Assembly (NCBI GenBank): GCA_048549915.1
Contig: JBLYYE010000052.1
Span: 1-44,935, forward strand
DNA: 44,935 nt
Reading direction: 5' to 3'
Source: LSUCC0057 sp048549915
GTDB lineage: Bacteria; Pseudomonadota; Gammaproteobacteria; Pseudomonadales; Porticoccaceae
Shown piece by piece: positions 30,243-39,367 of this stretch. Within the stretch, counting starts at the first letter, position 1. The number at the start of each line of letters is the position of its first letter. A program made the position numbers and the translations under genes. The notes under the pieces are model-generated. The model worked only from the letters and a program-made list of their open reading frames with translations. It did not search any database and was not told where the DNA came from.

Positions 30243-31822
30243 GCAAAAGTTGGAGCAGCGTTAATTTGCTCGCGCAGTGGACGGCTGATGGTATTGTCGC
30301 AAGCGCCGATGGCGAGTGGAATGTAGAGCTCTGCTCAAGTGCCAAGATAGTTTGCGACAGTCGCTCAGTAGAGCGCGGCGATCTGTTTGTGGCGCTGAGT
30401 GGAGATGCTCACAATGCTCTCGATTTCTTGCCGGCGGCTGTGGCGGCCGGTGCAGTTGCGGTTGTCGTCGACAGCGGTGCGCAGCTGCCTGCTGCCCCAG
30501 CGCTGCCTGTAGTGCGGGTTGAGCAGTTGGCGCAGCAGTTGTCCGCTTTGGCCGGAAGTTTCTATCGCCACCCCTCAGAACAGCTCAAGGTGTTGGGCGT
30601 TACTGGCACAAACGGTAAAACGACTGTCTGTCAGCTGCTCGGTCAGCTGCTTGCTCGTCTCGGTGCGCGGGCGGCTACCATAGGTACACTCGGAGCAGGT
30701 CCGGTCGGTGAGCCGTTGCGGGCAACGGGTATGACCACCGCCGATGCGTGTACTACGCAGCGCCTGCTCGCCGAGTTTGTGGCGGAGCAGATCGAATATG
30801 TCGTCATGGAGGTCTCCTCTCACGCTCTCGATCAGGGTCGCGTCGCGGCGGTGAAATTTGAACAAGCCATTTTCACTAATTTATCGCGCGATCATCTCGA
30901 CTATCATCAGACTTTGCAGCGCTATGCTGCGGCCAAGGCGCGTCTTTTTTCCATGCCTGGCTTGTCAAAAGCTGTCCTTAATAGTGACGATGCTGCCAGT
31001 AGTTTTATGGCGACCGCAATTGGCAAACAAACCAAAGTGAGCCATTACAGTGGCGCCGGGATTGAATCTAATTTGCGCTGCGTGGCGGCCGAGTTTGATG
31101 GTGATGGTTTCACTGCGCAGCTTCAGCCCGGCAAGCGGAATACGTCGATAGAGGGTTCGGTTGTCAGTGTTCGATCATCTCTACTGGGTGAATTCAACTT
31201 GGCAAATTTGATGGCGGCAGTCAGCAGTGCTGTAGCTGAAGGGTGGACGCTTGAGGAGATTGCTGCACAGGTACCCCTTTTAGAGCCGGTAGCCGGGCGC
31301 TTGCAACGCGTTAATCAAAGTGATCTGCACGGGCAACCACTGGTGGTTGTAGATTATGCCCACACTCCGGACGCTCTAGAGAAGTTATTGGCGGCATTGA
31401 ACCCAGTGACAGAGGGTAAACTGTGGTTGGTGTTTGGCTGTGGCGGGGAGCGCGACAGTGGCAAGCGACCGCAAATGGCTCGCTCTGCTGAGCGCGGAGC
31501 TGATCGCATAGTGGTCACCAGCGACAATCCTCGCAATGAGCATCCGCAGGCAATTATTGACCAGATAATGGCCGGTTTTGAGTCGCTTGACAGCGTACAG
31601 GTGGAGCTTGATCGCTGCCGGGCTATCCACCGCGCAGTTCTCTCTGCGAGCACATTGGATACAGTTGTGATAGCGGGTAAAGGACATGAAGCGCACCAGT
31701 ATATTAAAGGTAAGAAGTTACCGTTTGATGATCTATTAGTTGCTCGCTCAGCGTTGCAGGAGCGCTTGCGTCGATCAGAGCGAAGTGTGCAGGAGTATCT
31801 AGTCGGTGGCGAATCATGTTAG
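30239..31822 (+). CDS. murE: UDP-MurNAc-tripeptide synthetase MurE (meso-DAP adding)
   Basis: A 527-residue ATP-dependent Mur ligase that adds the third stem-peptide residue. The P-loop is VTGTNGKTT (121-129). The DNPR motif in TSDNPRNEHP, within the C-terminal domain, is the recognised determinant for meso-diaminopimelate rather than lysine; this agrees with the dapB gene in the window. The start is a GTG overlapping the ftsI stop. It is longer than E. coli MurE (495), mostly at the N-terminus and by a C-terminal tail of about 25 residues. Confidence 0.97.
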   Translation: MSKSWSSVNLLAQWTADGIVASADGEWNVELCSSAKIVCDSRSVERGDLFVALSGDAHNALDFLPAAVAAGAVAVVVDSGAQLPAAPALPVVRVEQLAQQLSALAGSFYRHPSEQLKVLGVTGTNGKTTVCQLLGQLLARLGARAATIGTLGAGPVGEPLRATGMTTADACTTQRLLAEFVAEQIEYVVMEVSSHALDQGRVAAVKFEQAIFTNLSRDHLDYHQTLQRYAAAKARLFSMPGLSKAVLNSDDAASSFMATAIGKQTKVSHYSGAGIESNLRCVAAEFDGDGFTAQLQPGKRNTSIEGSVVSVRSSLLGEFNLANLMAAVSSAVAEGWTLEEIAAQVPLLEPVAGRLQRVNQSDLHGQPLVVVDYAHTPDALEKLLAALNPVTEGKLWLVFGCGGERDSGKRPQMARSAERGADRIVVTSDNPRNEHPQAIIDQIMAGFESLDSVQVELDRCRAIHRAVLSASTLDTVVIAGKGHEAHQYIKGKKLPFDDLLVARSALQERLRRSERSVQEYLVGGESC

Positions 31823-33198
31823 CTCGACGCTCTCTGTTGGATATTGCCGAACGTTTCGGCGGCACATTGTGGAGCCGCGATGGTCTGGCTGCAGTGCCGA
31901 CAGTCGAGTTTGGCGGCGTATCAATCGATAGCCGCAGCGTGGCAGCTGGCGATTTGTTCGTGGCTGTTCAGGGCGATAAATACGATGGTCATCAATTCAT
32001 TGCCGAGGCTCAAGAAACTGCAGCAGCGCTGGTTGTCTCGCGTCCGCAGCCCGAGTCTTCCCTGCTGCAGTGGATAGTTGAAGACACCACCGCAGCACTG
32101 GGGCAGTTGGCTCAGTTTGAGCGCGAACATTTTGAATTTCCGGTTATTGCGCTGACTGGAAGCTCTGGCAAGAGCTCCGTCAAAGAGATGTGCGCCGCTA
32201 TATTGGGGTGCAAGGCGCCTACACTGGCCACAGTTGGCAACCTCAACAATCAGTTTGGTGCGCCGCTGACACTGCTGGCTGCAAAGCCCGAGCACCGCTA
32301 TGGCGTTATAGAGTTGGGAGCCAGCCGTGTCGGTGATATCTCCGAGCTAGCTGTGCTGGTCAATGCCGATGTGGCGCTAGTCAATAATATTCAGCCGGCT
32401 CATGTCGAAGGATTTGGGTCGCTAGAGGCTATTGCGCAAGAGAAAAGCGCTATTTATCGACAGCTCTCCGCTGAAGGTTGTGCGGTTATCAATCTCGACG
32501 AGCCTTTTGCCGCCGGCTGGTTGGCGGATATCTCAGTGGCGAAGGTTGTCACCTTTTCGCGGCGCGATGTTAGCGCTGACTTTTGTGCCAAAGATGTTGC
32601 CATCGACGCCAAAGGCTGCGCCCATTTCACTCTCACAACTGCTCGACAGAAAGTACCTGTGACGCTGTCGACACCGGGCTTGCACCAAGTCGGCAATGCG
32701 CTGGCAGCAGCTGCACTGACTTCGGCTGTTGGCGCCGAGCTGATGGATATCGCCGCGGGGCTAAGTGCAGCAACTACACTCTCGGGGCGCTTAACAGTCG
32801 AGAAAATCACCCCGCAGCTGACTCTTATTGACGACAGTTACAACGCCAACCCTGGCTCTGTGGCCGCGGCCGTTGATCTGCTCTCAGGTATGCGTGGGCT
32901 GCGGATTTTAGTCTTAGGTGATATGGCCGAGCTCGGCGACCAAGCTCAAGAGTGGCACAAGCGCACCGGCATTTACGCTGTCGAGAAATCGATCGATAGC
33001 GTATTTTCAGTGGGTGAGTTGGCGGCACTGGCTGCCGACGCAGCTCATGGCCAGCAGTTTGACAGCCGCGAGGACTGTCTACAGCGATTGCTCGAAATCG
33101 TCGCTCAGGCTGTTGACTTGACCGTGCTAGTTAAGGGCTCGCGCAGTGCTGGTATGGATAAATTGTGTGCGCAGTTGCGTGCTGAGGTGTGTCACTAA
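31816..33198 (+). CDS. murF: UDP-MurNAc-pentapeptide synthetase MurF
   Basis: A 460-residue Mur ligase that adds D-Ala-D-Ala to the tripeptide. The P-loop is ALTGSSGKSS (112-121); it also shows ELGASRVGDISEL and IDDSYNANPGSV, typical for MurF. It overlaps murE by seven bases (ATGTTAG) and shares one base with the mraY start. Its dipeptide substrate is made by Ddl, also encoded here. Confidence 0.97.
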   Translation: MLARRSLLDIAERFGGTLWSRDGLAAVPTVEFGGVSIDSRSVAAGDLFVAVQGDKYDGHQFIAEAQETAAALVVSRPQPESSLLQWIVEDTTAALGQLAQFEREHFEFPVIALTGSSGKSSVKEMCAAILGCKAPTLATVGNLNNQFGAPLTLLAAKPEHRYGVIELGASRVGDISELAVLVNADVALVNNIQPAHVEGFGSLEAIAQEKSAIYRQLSAEGCAVINLDEPFAAGWLADISVAKVVTFSRRDVSADFCAKDVAIDAKGCAHFTLTTARQKVPVTLSTPGLHQVGNALAAAALTSAVGAELMDIAAGLSAATTLSGRLTVEKITPQLTLIDDSYNANPGSVAAAVDLLSGMRGLRILVLGDMAELGDQAQEWHKRTGIYAVEKSIDSVFSVGELAALAADAAHGQQFDSREDCLQRLLEIVAQAVDLTVLVKGSRSAGMDKLCAQLRAEVCH

Positions 33199-34280
33199 TG
33201 TTGGTTTGGTTGTCAGAGTATCTTCAGCAGTTCTATCCAGCCTTTAATGTGCTGAGTTACTTAACTTTGCGAGCAATATTGGCCGTACTGACAGCACTTA
33301 TCTTTAGCTGGTGGGCAGGCCCCAAATTGATTGCTAAATTGAATGCGCTGCAGATGGGACAGGCGATTCGTGATGACGGCCCGCAGACACATTTAGCTAA
33401 AGCCGGCACCCCGACCATGGGCGGTGTACTAATCCTCTTGGCGATCATTGTCAGTACGCTGTTGTGGTCGGATTTAACCAACCGTTTTGTCTGGGTGGTG
33501 GTCGGTGTGACTCTTGCGTTTGGCCTTGTTGGCTGGGTTGACGATTACCGCAAAGTTGTTGAAAAAGATCCGCGCGGTCTACCTGCGCGATGGAAGTATT
33601 TTTGGCAATCTTTGGCAGGGTTAGCCGCGGCACTGTTTCTCTACTACAGCGCTCAATCGCCGGTAGAGCTCGAGTTGATTGTGCCCTTTTTTAAAGAGGT
33701 GGCAATTCCATTGGGTGCAGGCTTTGTTGTATTGAGCTATTTCGTCATTGTCGGCACCAGTAACGCAGTCAATTTGACCGATGGGCTCGACGGTTTAGCG
33801 ATACTGCCAACGGTGCTAGTCGGTGGTGCGCTTGGTTTGTTCGCGTACCTCAGTGGCAACGTTCAGTTCGCCAGCTATCTGCATATCCCCTATGTAAACG
33901 GCTCCGGTGAGCTGATTATTTTTGCTGCGGCACTGTGCGGTGCAGGGCTTGGTTTCCTCTGGTTTAACACTTACCCAGCCATGGTGTTTATGGGCGATGT
34001 CGGCGCCTTGGCATTGGGTGCTGCGCTCGGAGTGATGGCAGTGATCGTGCGCCAAGAGCTGGTGCTCTTCATTATGGGTGGCGTTTTTGTGATGGAGACC
34101 GTCTCGGTAATTATGCAGGTTGTCTCGTTCAAACTAACCGGCAAGCGTATTTTCCGTATGGCACCGATCCACCACCATTTTGAGTTAAAGGGCTGGCCAG
34201 AGCCGCGGGTCATTGTTCGTTTTTGGATCATTACAGTGGTGTTGGTTTTAATTGGTTTAGCCACACTAAAGCTGCGCTGA
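33198..34280 (+). CDS. mraY: Phospho-MurNAc-pentapeptide translocase MraY
   Basis: A 360-residue inner-membrane enzyme with about ten helices that moves phospho-MurNAc-pentapeptide to undecaprenyl phosphate, forming lipid I. Catalytic and conserved segments are VDDYRK (near residue 115), NAVNLTDGLDGLA and MAPIHHHFELKGWPE. The start MLVWLSEYL at 33198 matches E. coli MraY exactly in position (both 360 residues); an upstream in-frame GTG at 33189 is unnecessary. The ATG shares its A with the murF stop (TAATG). Confidence 0.98.
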   Translation: MLVWLSEYLQQFYPAFNVLSYLTLRAILAVLTALIFSWWAGPKLIAKLNALQMGQAIRDDGPQTHLAKAGTPTMGGVLILLAIIVSTLLWSDLTNRFVWVVVGVTLAFGLVGWVDDYRKVVEKDPRGLPARWKYFWQSLAGLAAALFLYYSAQSPVELELIVPFFKEVAIPLGAGFVVLSYFVIVGTSNAVNLTDGLDGLAILPTVLVGGALGLFAYLSGNVQFASYLHIPYVNGSGELIIFAAALCGAGLGFLWFNTYPAMVFMGDVGALALGAALGVMAVIVRQELVLFIMGGVFVMETVSVIMQVVSFKLTGKRIFRMAPIHHHFELKGWPEPRVIVRFWIITVVLVLIGLATLKLR

Positions 34281-34293
34281 GGAGGCAAATTTC

Positions 34294-35658
34294 ATGAGTC
34301 AATTGATAGCGACAACGGCACGTTGTGCCATCGTCGGGATGGGCCAGACAGGTCTCTCCTTGGCGCGCTATTGCCTGGCTAAAGAGATTAGCTTCGATCT
34401 GTTTGATTCGCGTTCAGAGCCCCCTATGGCAAAAGAGATGGCCGCTGAGTTTCCCGCTGCACGGCAGTTCACGGGCCCCTTCGATAGCGCAAAGTTATCC
34501 ACCTATGGGCGCTTGTTAGTTAGCCCTGGAGTGTCGCGCAACACACCGGCGCTACTTGAAGCGCAAGCGGCCGGGGTAGAGTTGAGTGGAGATGCGCAGC
34601 TGTTTTTTGACGCTGCCAGTGCGCCAGTCATCGCCATTACCGGTTCTAATGGCAAAAGCACAGTCACCACTTTGGTCGGCGAAATGGCAATGGCCAGTGG
34701 CCGTAAAGTGGCTGTCGGTGGCAACTTGGGTACACCGATGTTGGCGCTGCTCGATGACAGTATCGATCTCTACGTGGTCGAGCTGTCGAGTTTCCAGTTA
34801 GAGCTGTTAGACGATTGTCGCGGCGCTATTGTAGCGTTGTTGAATATCTCAGCCGACCACATGGATCGCTATGTTGATATAAATAGTTATCGCTTGGCGA
34901 AGCAGCGTATCTACCGCGGTGCCTCTGTGGCGCTCAGCAACCGCGCTGACCCTTTAACCTCAGGGCTGTACGCCAATTCAGTCAAGCCGTTGCGTTTTGG
35001 CTTAAATAAACCTGATCTGCGCGATTGGGGTGTGGCTGAAGAGCAGGGCGAGCCGACTATTTTCTTTGGCATGCAGCCCATCGTCGCGATTCATCAATTG
35101 CCGCTGCGCGGTTCACACAATGTCGCCAATGCGGTTGCGGCGTTGGCGCTCGGCGAAGCCGCTGGATTAGAGCGCGAACCTATGTTGCAGGCGCTTAAAA
35201 GCTTCAAAGGACTGGCGCATCGCTGCGAGTTGGTAGCCGAGCGCAACGGGGTGGTTTACATCAATGACTCTAAAGCCACCAACGTTGGCGCTGCGATAGC
35301 CGCAGTAGAGGGGCTGACCCCAGAGGGCAGAGCGAGAATAATTCTACTCGCCGGTGGTGATGCGAAAGGACAGGACTTCGCAAACTTGGCACTCTGTGCA
35401 AAGAGCCGTGTCAAAAGCGTGGTTTTGTTTGGGCGCGATGCAGGGCTTCTTGCCGAGGCATTTGCGCAATCTTTGCCATCCGATAGCATCGTTATGGTAG
35501 GTGAGTTGGCAGAGGCGTTCGCCGCTGCGGTGGCGATGGCGCAAACTGATGACATTGTTCTGCTAGCCCCGGCCTGTGCCAGCTTTGATCAATACCCTAG
35601 CTTTGAGGCGCGCGGCGATGAGTTTGTCGCGTTGGTGAAAGGGGGTGCTGTATGTTAG
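34294..35658 (+). CDS. murD: UDP-MurNAc-L-Ala:D-Glu ligase MurD
   Basis: A 454-residue Mur ligase that adds D-glutamate to UDP-MurNAc-L-alanine. The N-terminal Rossmann-like domain starts CAIVGMGQTGLSLARY (11-26). The P-loop is ITGSNGKSTV (115-124). YINDSKATN and LLAPACASFDQYPSFEARG near the C-terminus are family hallmarks. The ATG has AGGAGG nine bases upstream. It overlaps ftsW by seven bases (ATGTTAG). Confidence 0.98.
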   Translation: MSQLIATTARCAIVGMGQTGLSLARYCLAKEISFDLFDSRSEPPMAKEMAAEFPAARQFTGPFDSAKLSTYGRLLVSPGVSRNTPALLEAQAAGVELSGDAQLFFDAASAPVIAITGSNGKSTVTTLVGEMAMASGRKVAVGGNLGTPMLALLDDSIDLYVVELSSFQLELLDDCRGAIVALLNISADHMDRYVDINSYRLAKQRIYRGASVALSNRADPLTSGLYANSVKPLRFGLNKPDLRDWGVAEEQGEPTIFFGMQPIVAIHQLPLRGSHNVANAVAALALGEAAGLEREPMLQALKSFKGLAHRCELVAERNGVVYINDSKATNVGAAIAAVEGLTPEGRARIILLAGGDAKGQDFANLALCAKSRVKSVVLFGRDAGLLAEAFAQSLPSDSIVMVGELAEAFAAAVAMAQTDDIVLLAPACASFDQYPSFEARGDEFVALVKGGAVC

Positions 35659-36857
35659 CTCTACTCAAACACCACTGGCAGTTAATGCTTATGCGCGTGA
35701 CCAGTAAACCGGATATGTGGATTTTTCTGCCGGTGTTGGCACTGTTGTCGATAGGCTTAATTATGGTGAGTTCCGCCTCTATGAGCTTTGCTGCGGACCG
35801 CTACAGCAACCCGCTGTTGTTTTTGCGCAGCCACAGTTTTTATCTGCTGGTGGGTGCTGTGGCAATGCTTCTGGGTTGGGGTGCTGACACTCAGTTTTGG
35901 GCTGCTCGCAGCCGCTTGTGGCTGGCTTTAGGTTTTCTGGCAATGTTGGCAGTGATGCTTCCAGGGGTCGGTTATTCGGCCAATGGAGCGCAACGTTGGT
36001 TGCGCGTCGGCGGTATCACTGTGCAGGTTGCAGAGCTCGTCAAACTGGCACTCATTGTCTATCTAGCCGCCTGGTTGCAGCGTTATCGGGAAATTTTTAT
36101 TACTGCGCCGCAAATCGCTTGGCAACCTATTGTAGTGATTGCGGTTTTTTCTGCATTGCTCTTGGGGCAGCCAGATTTTGGCTCGACAGTGGTGATTGTT
36201 GCCACAGCGGCGGCGTTGCTCTTTCTGGGTGGCCTACAGTTGCGCTGGTTGCTGGCAGTGGTGCTGCTGTTGAGCGGTGCCGGCTACTGGCTAGTGACTG
36301 AGCAGAGCTATCGGTTGGCTAGAGTGACCGCATATCTTGATCCGTGGGCAGATCAGTTTAGCAGCGGCTATCAACTCACTCAGTCTCTTATCGCTTTTGG
36401 TCGCGGCGAGTGGTTTGGCGTCGGCTTGGGCCAATCTCTGCAAAAAATGCTCTATCTGCCGGAAGCTCATACAGATTTCGTCTTCGCTATCTATGCCGAA
36501 GAATTTGGTTTTGTCGGCGTTATTATCTTAGTGGCGCTGTTCTCTATTCTCACGGGTCGCTTGTTACAGCTGGGATATCGCGCTTTGGCGGCATCACAGT
36601 GGTATATCGGCTTTTTACTGGTCGGTTTTGCAGTGATGTTGGCGGGCCAAACGTTCATCAATTTAGGTGTCAATGCAGGTTTGCTGCCGACTAAGGGCCT
36701 AACTCTGCCGTTTGTCAGTTATGGCGGCAGTTCGCTGGTGGTTAGTATGGCAATGGCTGGGCTGTGGTTGGCTGCTGCACGTGAGTTATCACATGCTACG
36801 GTTGCTGGGCGCACACCGAGCCGGCGGCGCGCCGCACAAGGAGGTGCTTATGCCTGA
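35652..36857 (+). CDS. ftsW: Septal peptidoglycan glycosyltransferase FtsW
   Basis: A 401-residue SEDS-family membrane protein with about ten helices that polymerises septal glycan from lipid II together with FtsI. Signatures are GVGYSANGAQRWLRVGG, the catalytic-region YQLTQSLIAFGRGEWFGVGLGQS, LPEAHTDFVFAIYAEEFGF and GLLPTKGLTLPFVSYGGSS. The C-terminal tail is basic and cytoplasmic. Its last eight bases overlap murG. Confidence 0.98.
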   Translation: MLALLKHHWQLMLMRVTSKPDMWIFLPVLALLSIGLIMVSSASMSFAADRYSNPLLFLRSHSFYLLVGAVAMLLGWGADTQFWAARSRLWLALGFLAMLAVMLPGVGYSANGAQRWLRVGGITVQVAELVKLALIVYLAAWLQRYREIFITAPQIAWQPIVVIAVFSALLLGQPDFGSTVVIVATAAALLFLGGLQLRWLLAVVLLLSGAGYWLVTEQSYRLARVTAYLDPWADQFSSGYQLTQSLIAFGRGEWFGVGLGQSLQKMLYLPEAHTDFVFAIYAEEFGFVGVIILVALFSILTGRLLQLGYRALAASQWYIGFLLVGFAVMLAGQTFINLGVNAGLLPTKGLTLPFVSYGGSSLVVSMAMAGLWLAAARELSHATVAGRTPSRRRAAQGGAYA

Positions 36858-37941
36858 GCATAACTCGCATCCGATAAATGTCATGATCATGGCCGGCGGT
36901 ACAGGCGGCCATGTTATCCCAGCACTCTCCGTGGCCGAGTCATTGCGCGACAGCGGGGCGCGTGTCGAATGGCTGGGTACTCGCGCCGGGATCGAGGCGC
37001 GTCTGGTGCCGGCAGCGGGTATTGCATTGCACACTATGGCTATCGAGGGTGTGCGCGGTCGCGGTTTAGTGACTCTGCTCAAAGCGCCATGGCTGCTATT
37101 TAATGCCGTGCGTTTGGCGCGTCGTCAACTGCGTGCAAGCGGCACTCAGGTGGTGCTCGGTATGGGCGGTTTCGCCTCGGGACCGGGAGCCATCGCAGCG
37201 CGCACACTGAATATTCCAGTGGTCTTGCACGAGCAGAATGCCGTCGCGGGCACCACGAACAAAATTGTTGCCAAATTTGCTCGATGCGTACTGTTGGGCT
37301 TCCCAGAAGCTTTGCGCGGCGGAAAGTGGGTTGGCAACCCGGTCAGAGCTCAAATCGAAGAGATTGCCAGTCCTAATCAGCGGCTTGGGCAGCGCGATGG
37401 TCGTCCGCGCTTGCTGGTTCTCGGCGGCAGCCGAGGTGCTCTTGCGCTCAATCAATTGCTGCCGCGTGCGCTCGCTCTGTTGCCGCCACAAGAGCGCCCA
37501 GAAGTTTGGCACCAAACAGGCGCAGCTCACTGTGACGCGACTCGTCTTCGCTATGTCGAGCTCGGCGTTGAGGCAAAAATAGAACCGTTTATTGATGATA
37601 TGACTCGAGCTTACCGCTGGTCTGACTTCGCGATCTGTCGGGCGGGTGCACTCACGGTGGCTGAACTGACCGCAGCTGGTGTCGGTGCAATATTAGTCCC
37701 GTTCCCCTACGCCATTGACGATCACCAGACACGCAATGCTGAATTGTTGGTGAAAGAGGGCGCGGCACTGTTGTTCCAGCAGCGCGATCTGACAGCTCAG
37801 CGTCTTGCCGAACAACTGCGAACTCTCACTAGTAGTGGTGAGCACCGTTTAGGTATGGCTCTGCGCGCCCGCGCCTTGGCCAAGCAAGGATCTGCCCAAG
37901 CGGTAGCGAAGATCTGTTGCGAGGTAGCCAATGCCGACTAA
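36850..37941 (+). CDS. murG: N-acetylglucosaminyltransferase MurG
   Basis: A 363-residue GT-B glycosyltransferase at the inner face of the membrane that adds GlcNAc to lipid I, giving lipid II. The N-terminal MIMAGGTGGHVIPAL (about 13-27), VLHEQNAVAG and CRAGALTVAELTAAGVGAILVPFPYAIDDHQTRNA are diagnostic. The start is the ATG at 36850 with AAGGAGGTG six bases upstream; the frame is open 46 codons further upstream but that part lies within ftsW. It overlaps ftsW by 8 and murC by 11 bases. Confidence 0.98.
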   Translation: MPEHNSHPINVMIMAGGTGGHVIPALSVAESLRDSGARVEWLGTRAGIEARLVPAAGIALHTMAIEGVRGRGLVTLLKAPWLLFNAVRLARRQLRASGTQVVLGMGGFASGPGAIAARTLNIPVVLHEQNAVAGTTNKIVAKFARCVLLGFPEALRGGKWVGNPVRAQIEEIASPNQRLGQRDGRPRLLVLGGSRGALALNQLLPRALALLPPQERPEVWHQTGAAHCDATRLRYVELGVEAKIEPFIDDMTRAYRWSDFAICRAGALTVAELTAAGVGAILVPFPYAIDDHQTRNAELLVKEGAALLFQQRDLTAQRLAEQLRTLTSSGEHRLGMALRARALAKQGSAQAVAKICCEVANAD

Positions 37942-39367
37942 ACCATTCAATGCTCCAGAGATGCGCCGTATCCGCAGAATCCATTTTGTCGGTATAGGCG
38001 GCAGTGGCATGTCCGGAATTGCCGAAGTACTGTCTACGTTAGGGTATAACATTAGCGGCTCTGACTGCAGTGAGAGCGCTGTTGTAGCACATCTGCGCAG
38101 TGTTGGGTGCGAGGTATCGATCGGTCACGCCGCAGAAAAAATTCAAGGTGCCGATGTGGTCGTGCAGTCATCGGCTATTGGTGACGACAATGCCGAGATC
38201 AGCGCGGCGCGAGCCGCTAATATCCCCGTGGTGCAGCGCGCAGAAATGCTCGCCGAATTGATGCGCTATCGCTACGGTATTGCGGTTGCCGGCACTCATG
38301 GCAAAACCACGACTACCAGCTTGATTGCGGCCATCTTTGCCGCTGGCGGTTGCGATCCAACATTTATCGTCGGAGGGCGGGTTAATTCCGCGGGGGGCGG
38401 TGCTCAGCTGGGGGGAAGCCGTTATCTGGTAGCTGAGGCCGATGAGAGCGATGCCTCTTTCTTGCATCTTCAGCCGATGGTGGCCGTGGTGACCAACATA
38501 GAGCCCGACCATATGGAAACCTATGGTTTTGACGAACAGCGTCTACACCGCACCTTTGTCGAATTTCTACACAATCTACCTTTTTACGGTTTGGCGGTTA
38601 TCTGCGGAGACGATCCGGTATTGAATAGGTTGCGCGAGCAGATAGGGCGACCTTTGCTGAGCTACGGATTTAGTCAGGGCGTCGATTACCAAATCAGTGA
38701 TCTTACGCTGGAGGGTAATCGCAGTCGCTTTAAACTGCACCGCCCAGAACCGTTGGCGACATTGGATGTCGAATTGCAGTTACCCGGTCGCCACAACGCC
38801 CTTAATGCTGCGGCAGCTGTTGCTGTTGCCAGTGATGAGCAGATCTCTGACGAGGCGATTTTGGCTGGGTTGGCCAATTTTACCGGTGTCGGGCGCCGTT
38901 TCGAAATACACGGCAACTACCCTGTTGCAGCGGGCAGTGCCATGTTAGTAGACGATTATGGACACCACCCCACAGAGCTGCGAGCAACCATTGATGCTGC
39001 GCGTGCAGGTTGGCCAGAAAAAAGAATTGCGATGGTTTTTCAGCCGCATCGCTACAGCCGCACACGCGATCTTTACGACGATTTCGTCTCGGTATTGGAG
39101 CAGGTTGATTTGCTGGTATTGCTAGAGGTTTACAGCGCTGGCGAAGAGCCGCTGCCCGGCATTGGTAGCCGCCAATTGGCTGCGAGTATTCGTCAGCGAG
39201 GTCGCTTAGACCCTATGGTGGTGGAGAGTTTTAGCAGTGTTCCAGAGCTATTGTACGGCTCTTTGAAAGATGGTGATCTGCTGATTACTCAAGGAGCTGG
39301 AAGCGTTTCCAAATTAGTTGCGCTGTTGGCTGCAGATATTCCTGCGACGGAGGTGCCGCGACTATGA
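37931..39367 (+). CDS. murC: UDP-MurNAc:L-alanine ligase MurC
   Basis: A 478-residue Mur ligase that starts the stem peptide by adding L-alanine. The N-terminal dinucleotide-fold motif is HFVGIGGSGMSGIAEVL (18-34). The P-loop is AGTHGKTTTTS (120-130). VDDYGHHPTE and FQPHRYSRT in the C-terminal domain are typical. It is about 13 residues shorter than E. coli MurC. It overlaps murG by 11 bases and ddl by ATGA. Confidence 0.98.
   Translation: MPTKPFNAPEMRRIRRIHFVGIGGSGMSGIAEVLSTLGYNISGSDCSESAVVAHLRSVGCEVSIGHAAEKIQGADVVVQSSAIGDDNAEISAARAANIPVVQRAEMLAELMRYRYGIAVAGTHGKTTTTSLIAAIFAAGGCDPTFIVGGRVNSAGGGAQLGGSRYLVAEADESDASFLHLQPMVAVVTNIEPDHMETYGFDEQRLHRTFVEFLHNLPFYGLAVICGDDPVLNRLREQIGRPLLSYGFSQGVDYQISDLTLEGNRSRFKLHRPEPLATLDVELQLPGRHNALNAAAAVAVASDEQISDEAILAGLANFTGVGRRFEIHGNYPVAAGSAMLVDDYGHHPTELRATIDAARAGWPEKRIAMVFQPHRYSRTRDLYDDFVSVLEQVDLLVLLEVYSAGEEPLPGIGSRQLAASIRQRGRLDPMVVESFSSVPELLYGSLKDGDLLITQGAGSVSKLVALLAADIPATEVPRL

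Noticed and set aside
36712..36849. Longer murG beginning inside ftsW
   Set aside because: The extra 46 residues are an out-of-frame reading of ftsW; the ATG at 36850 has an AAGGAGGTG and gives the normal MurG length.
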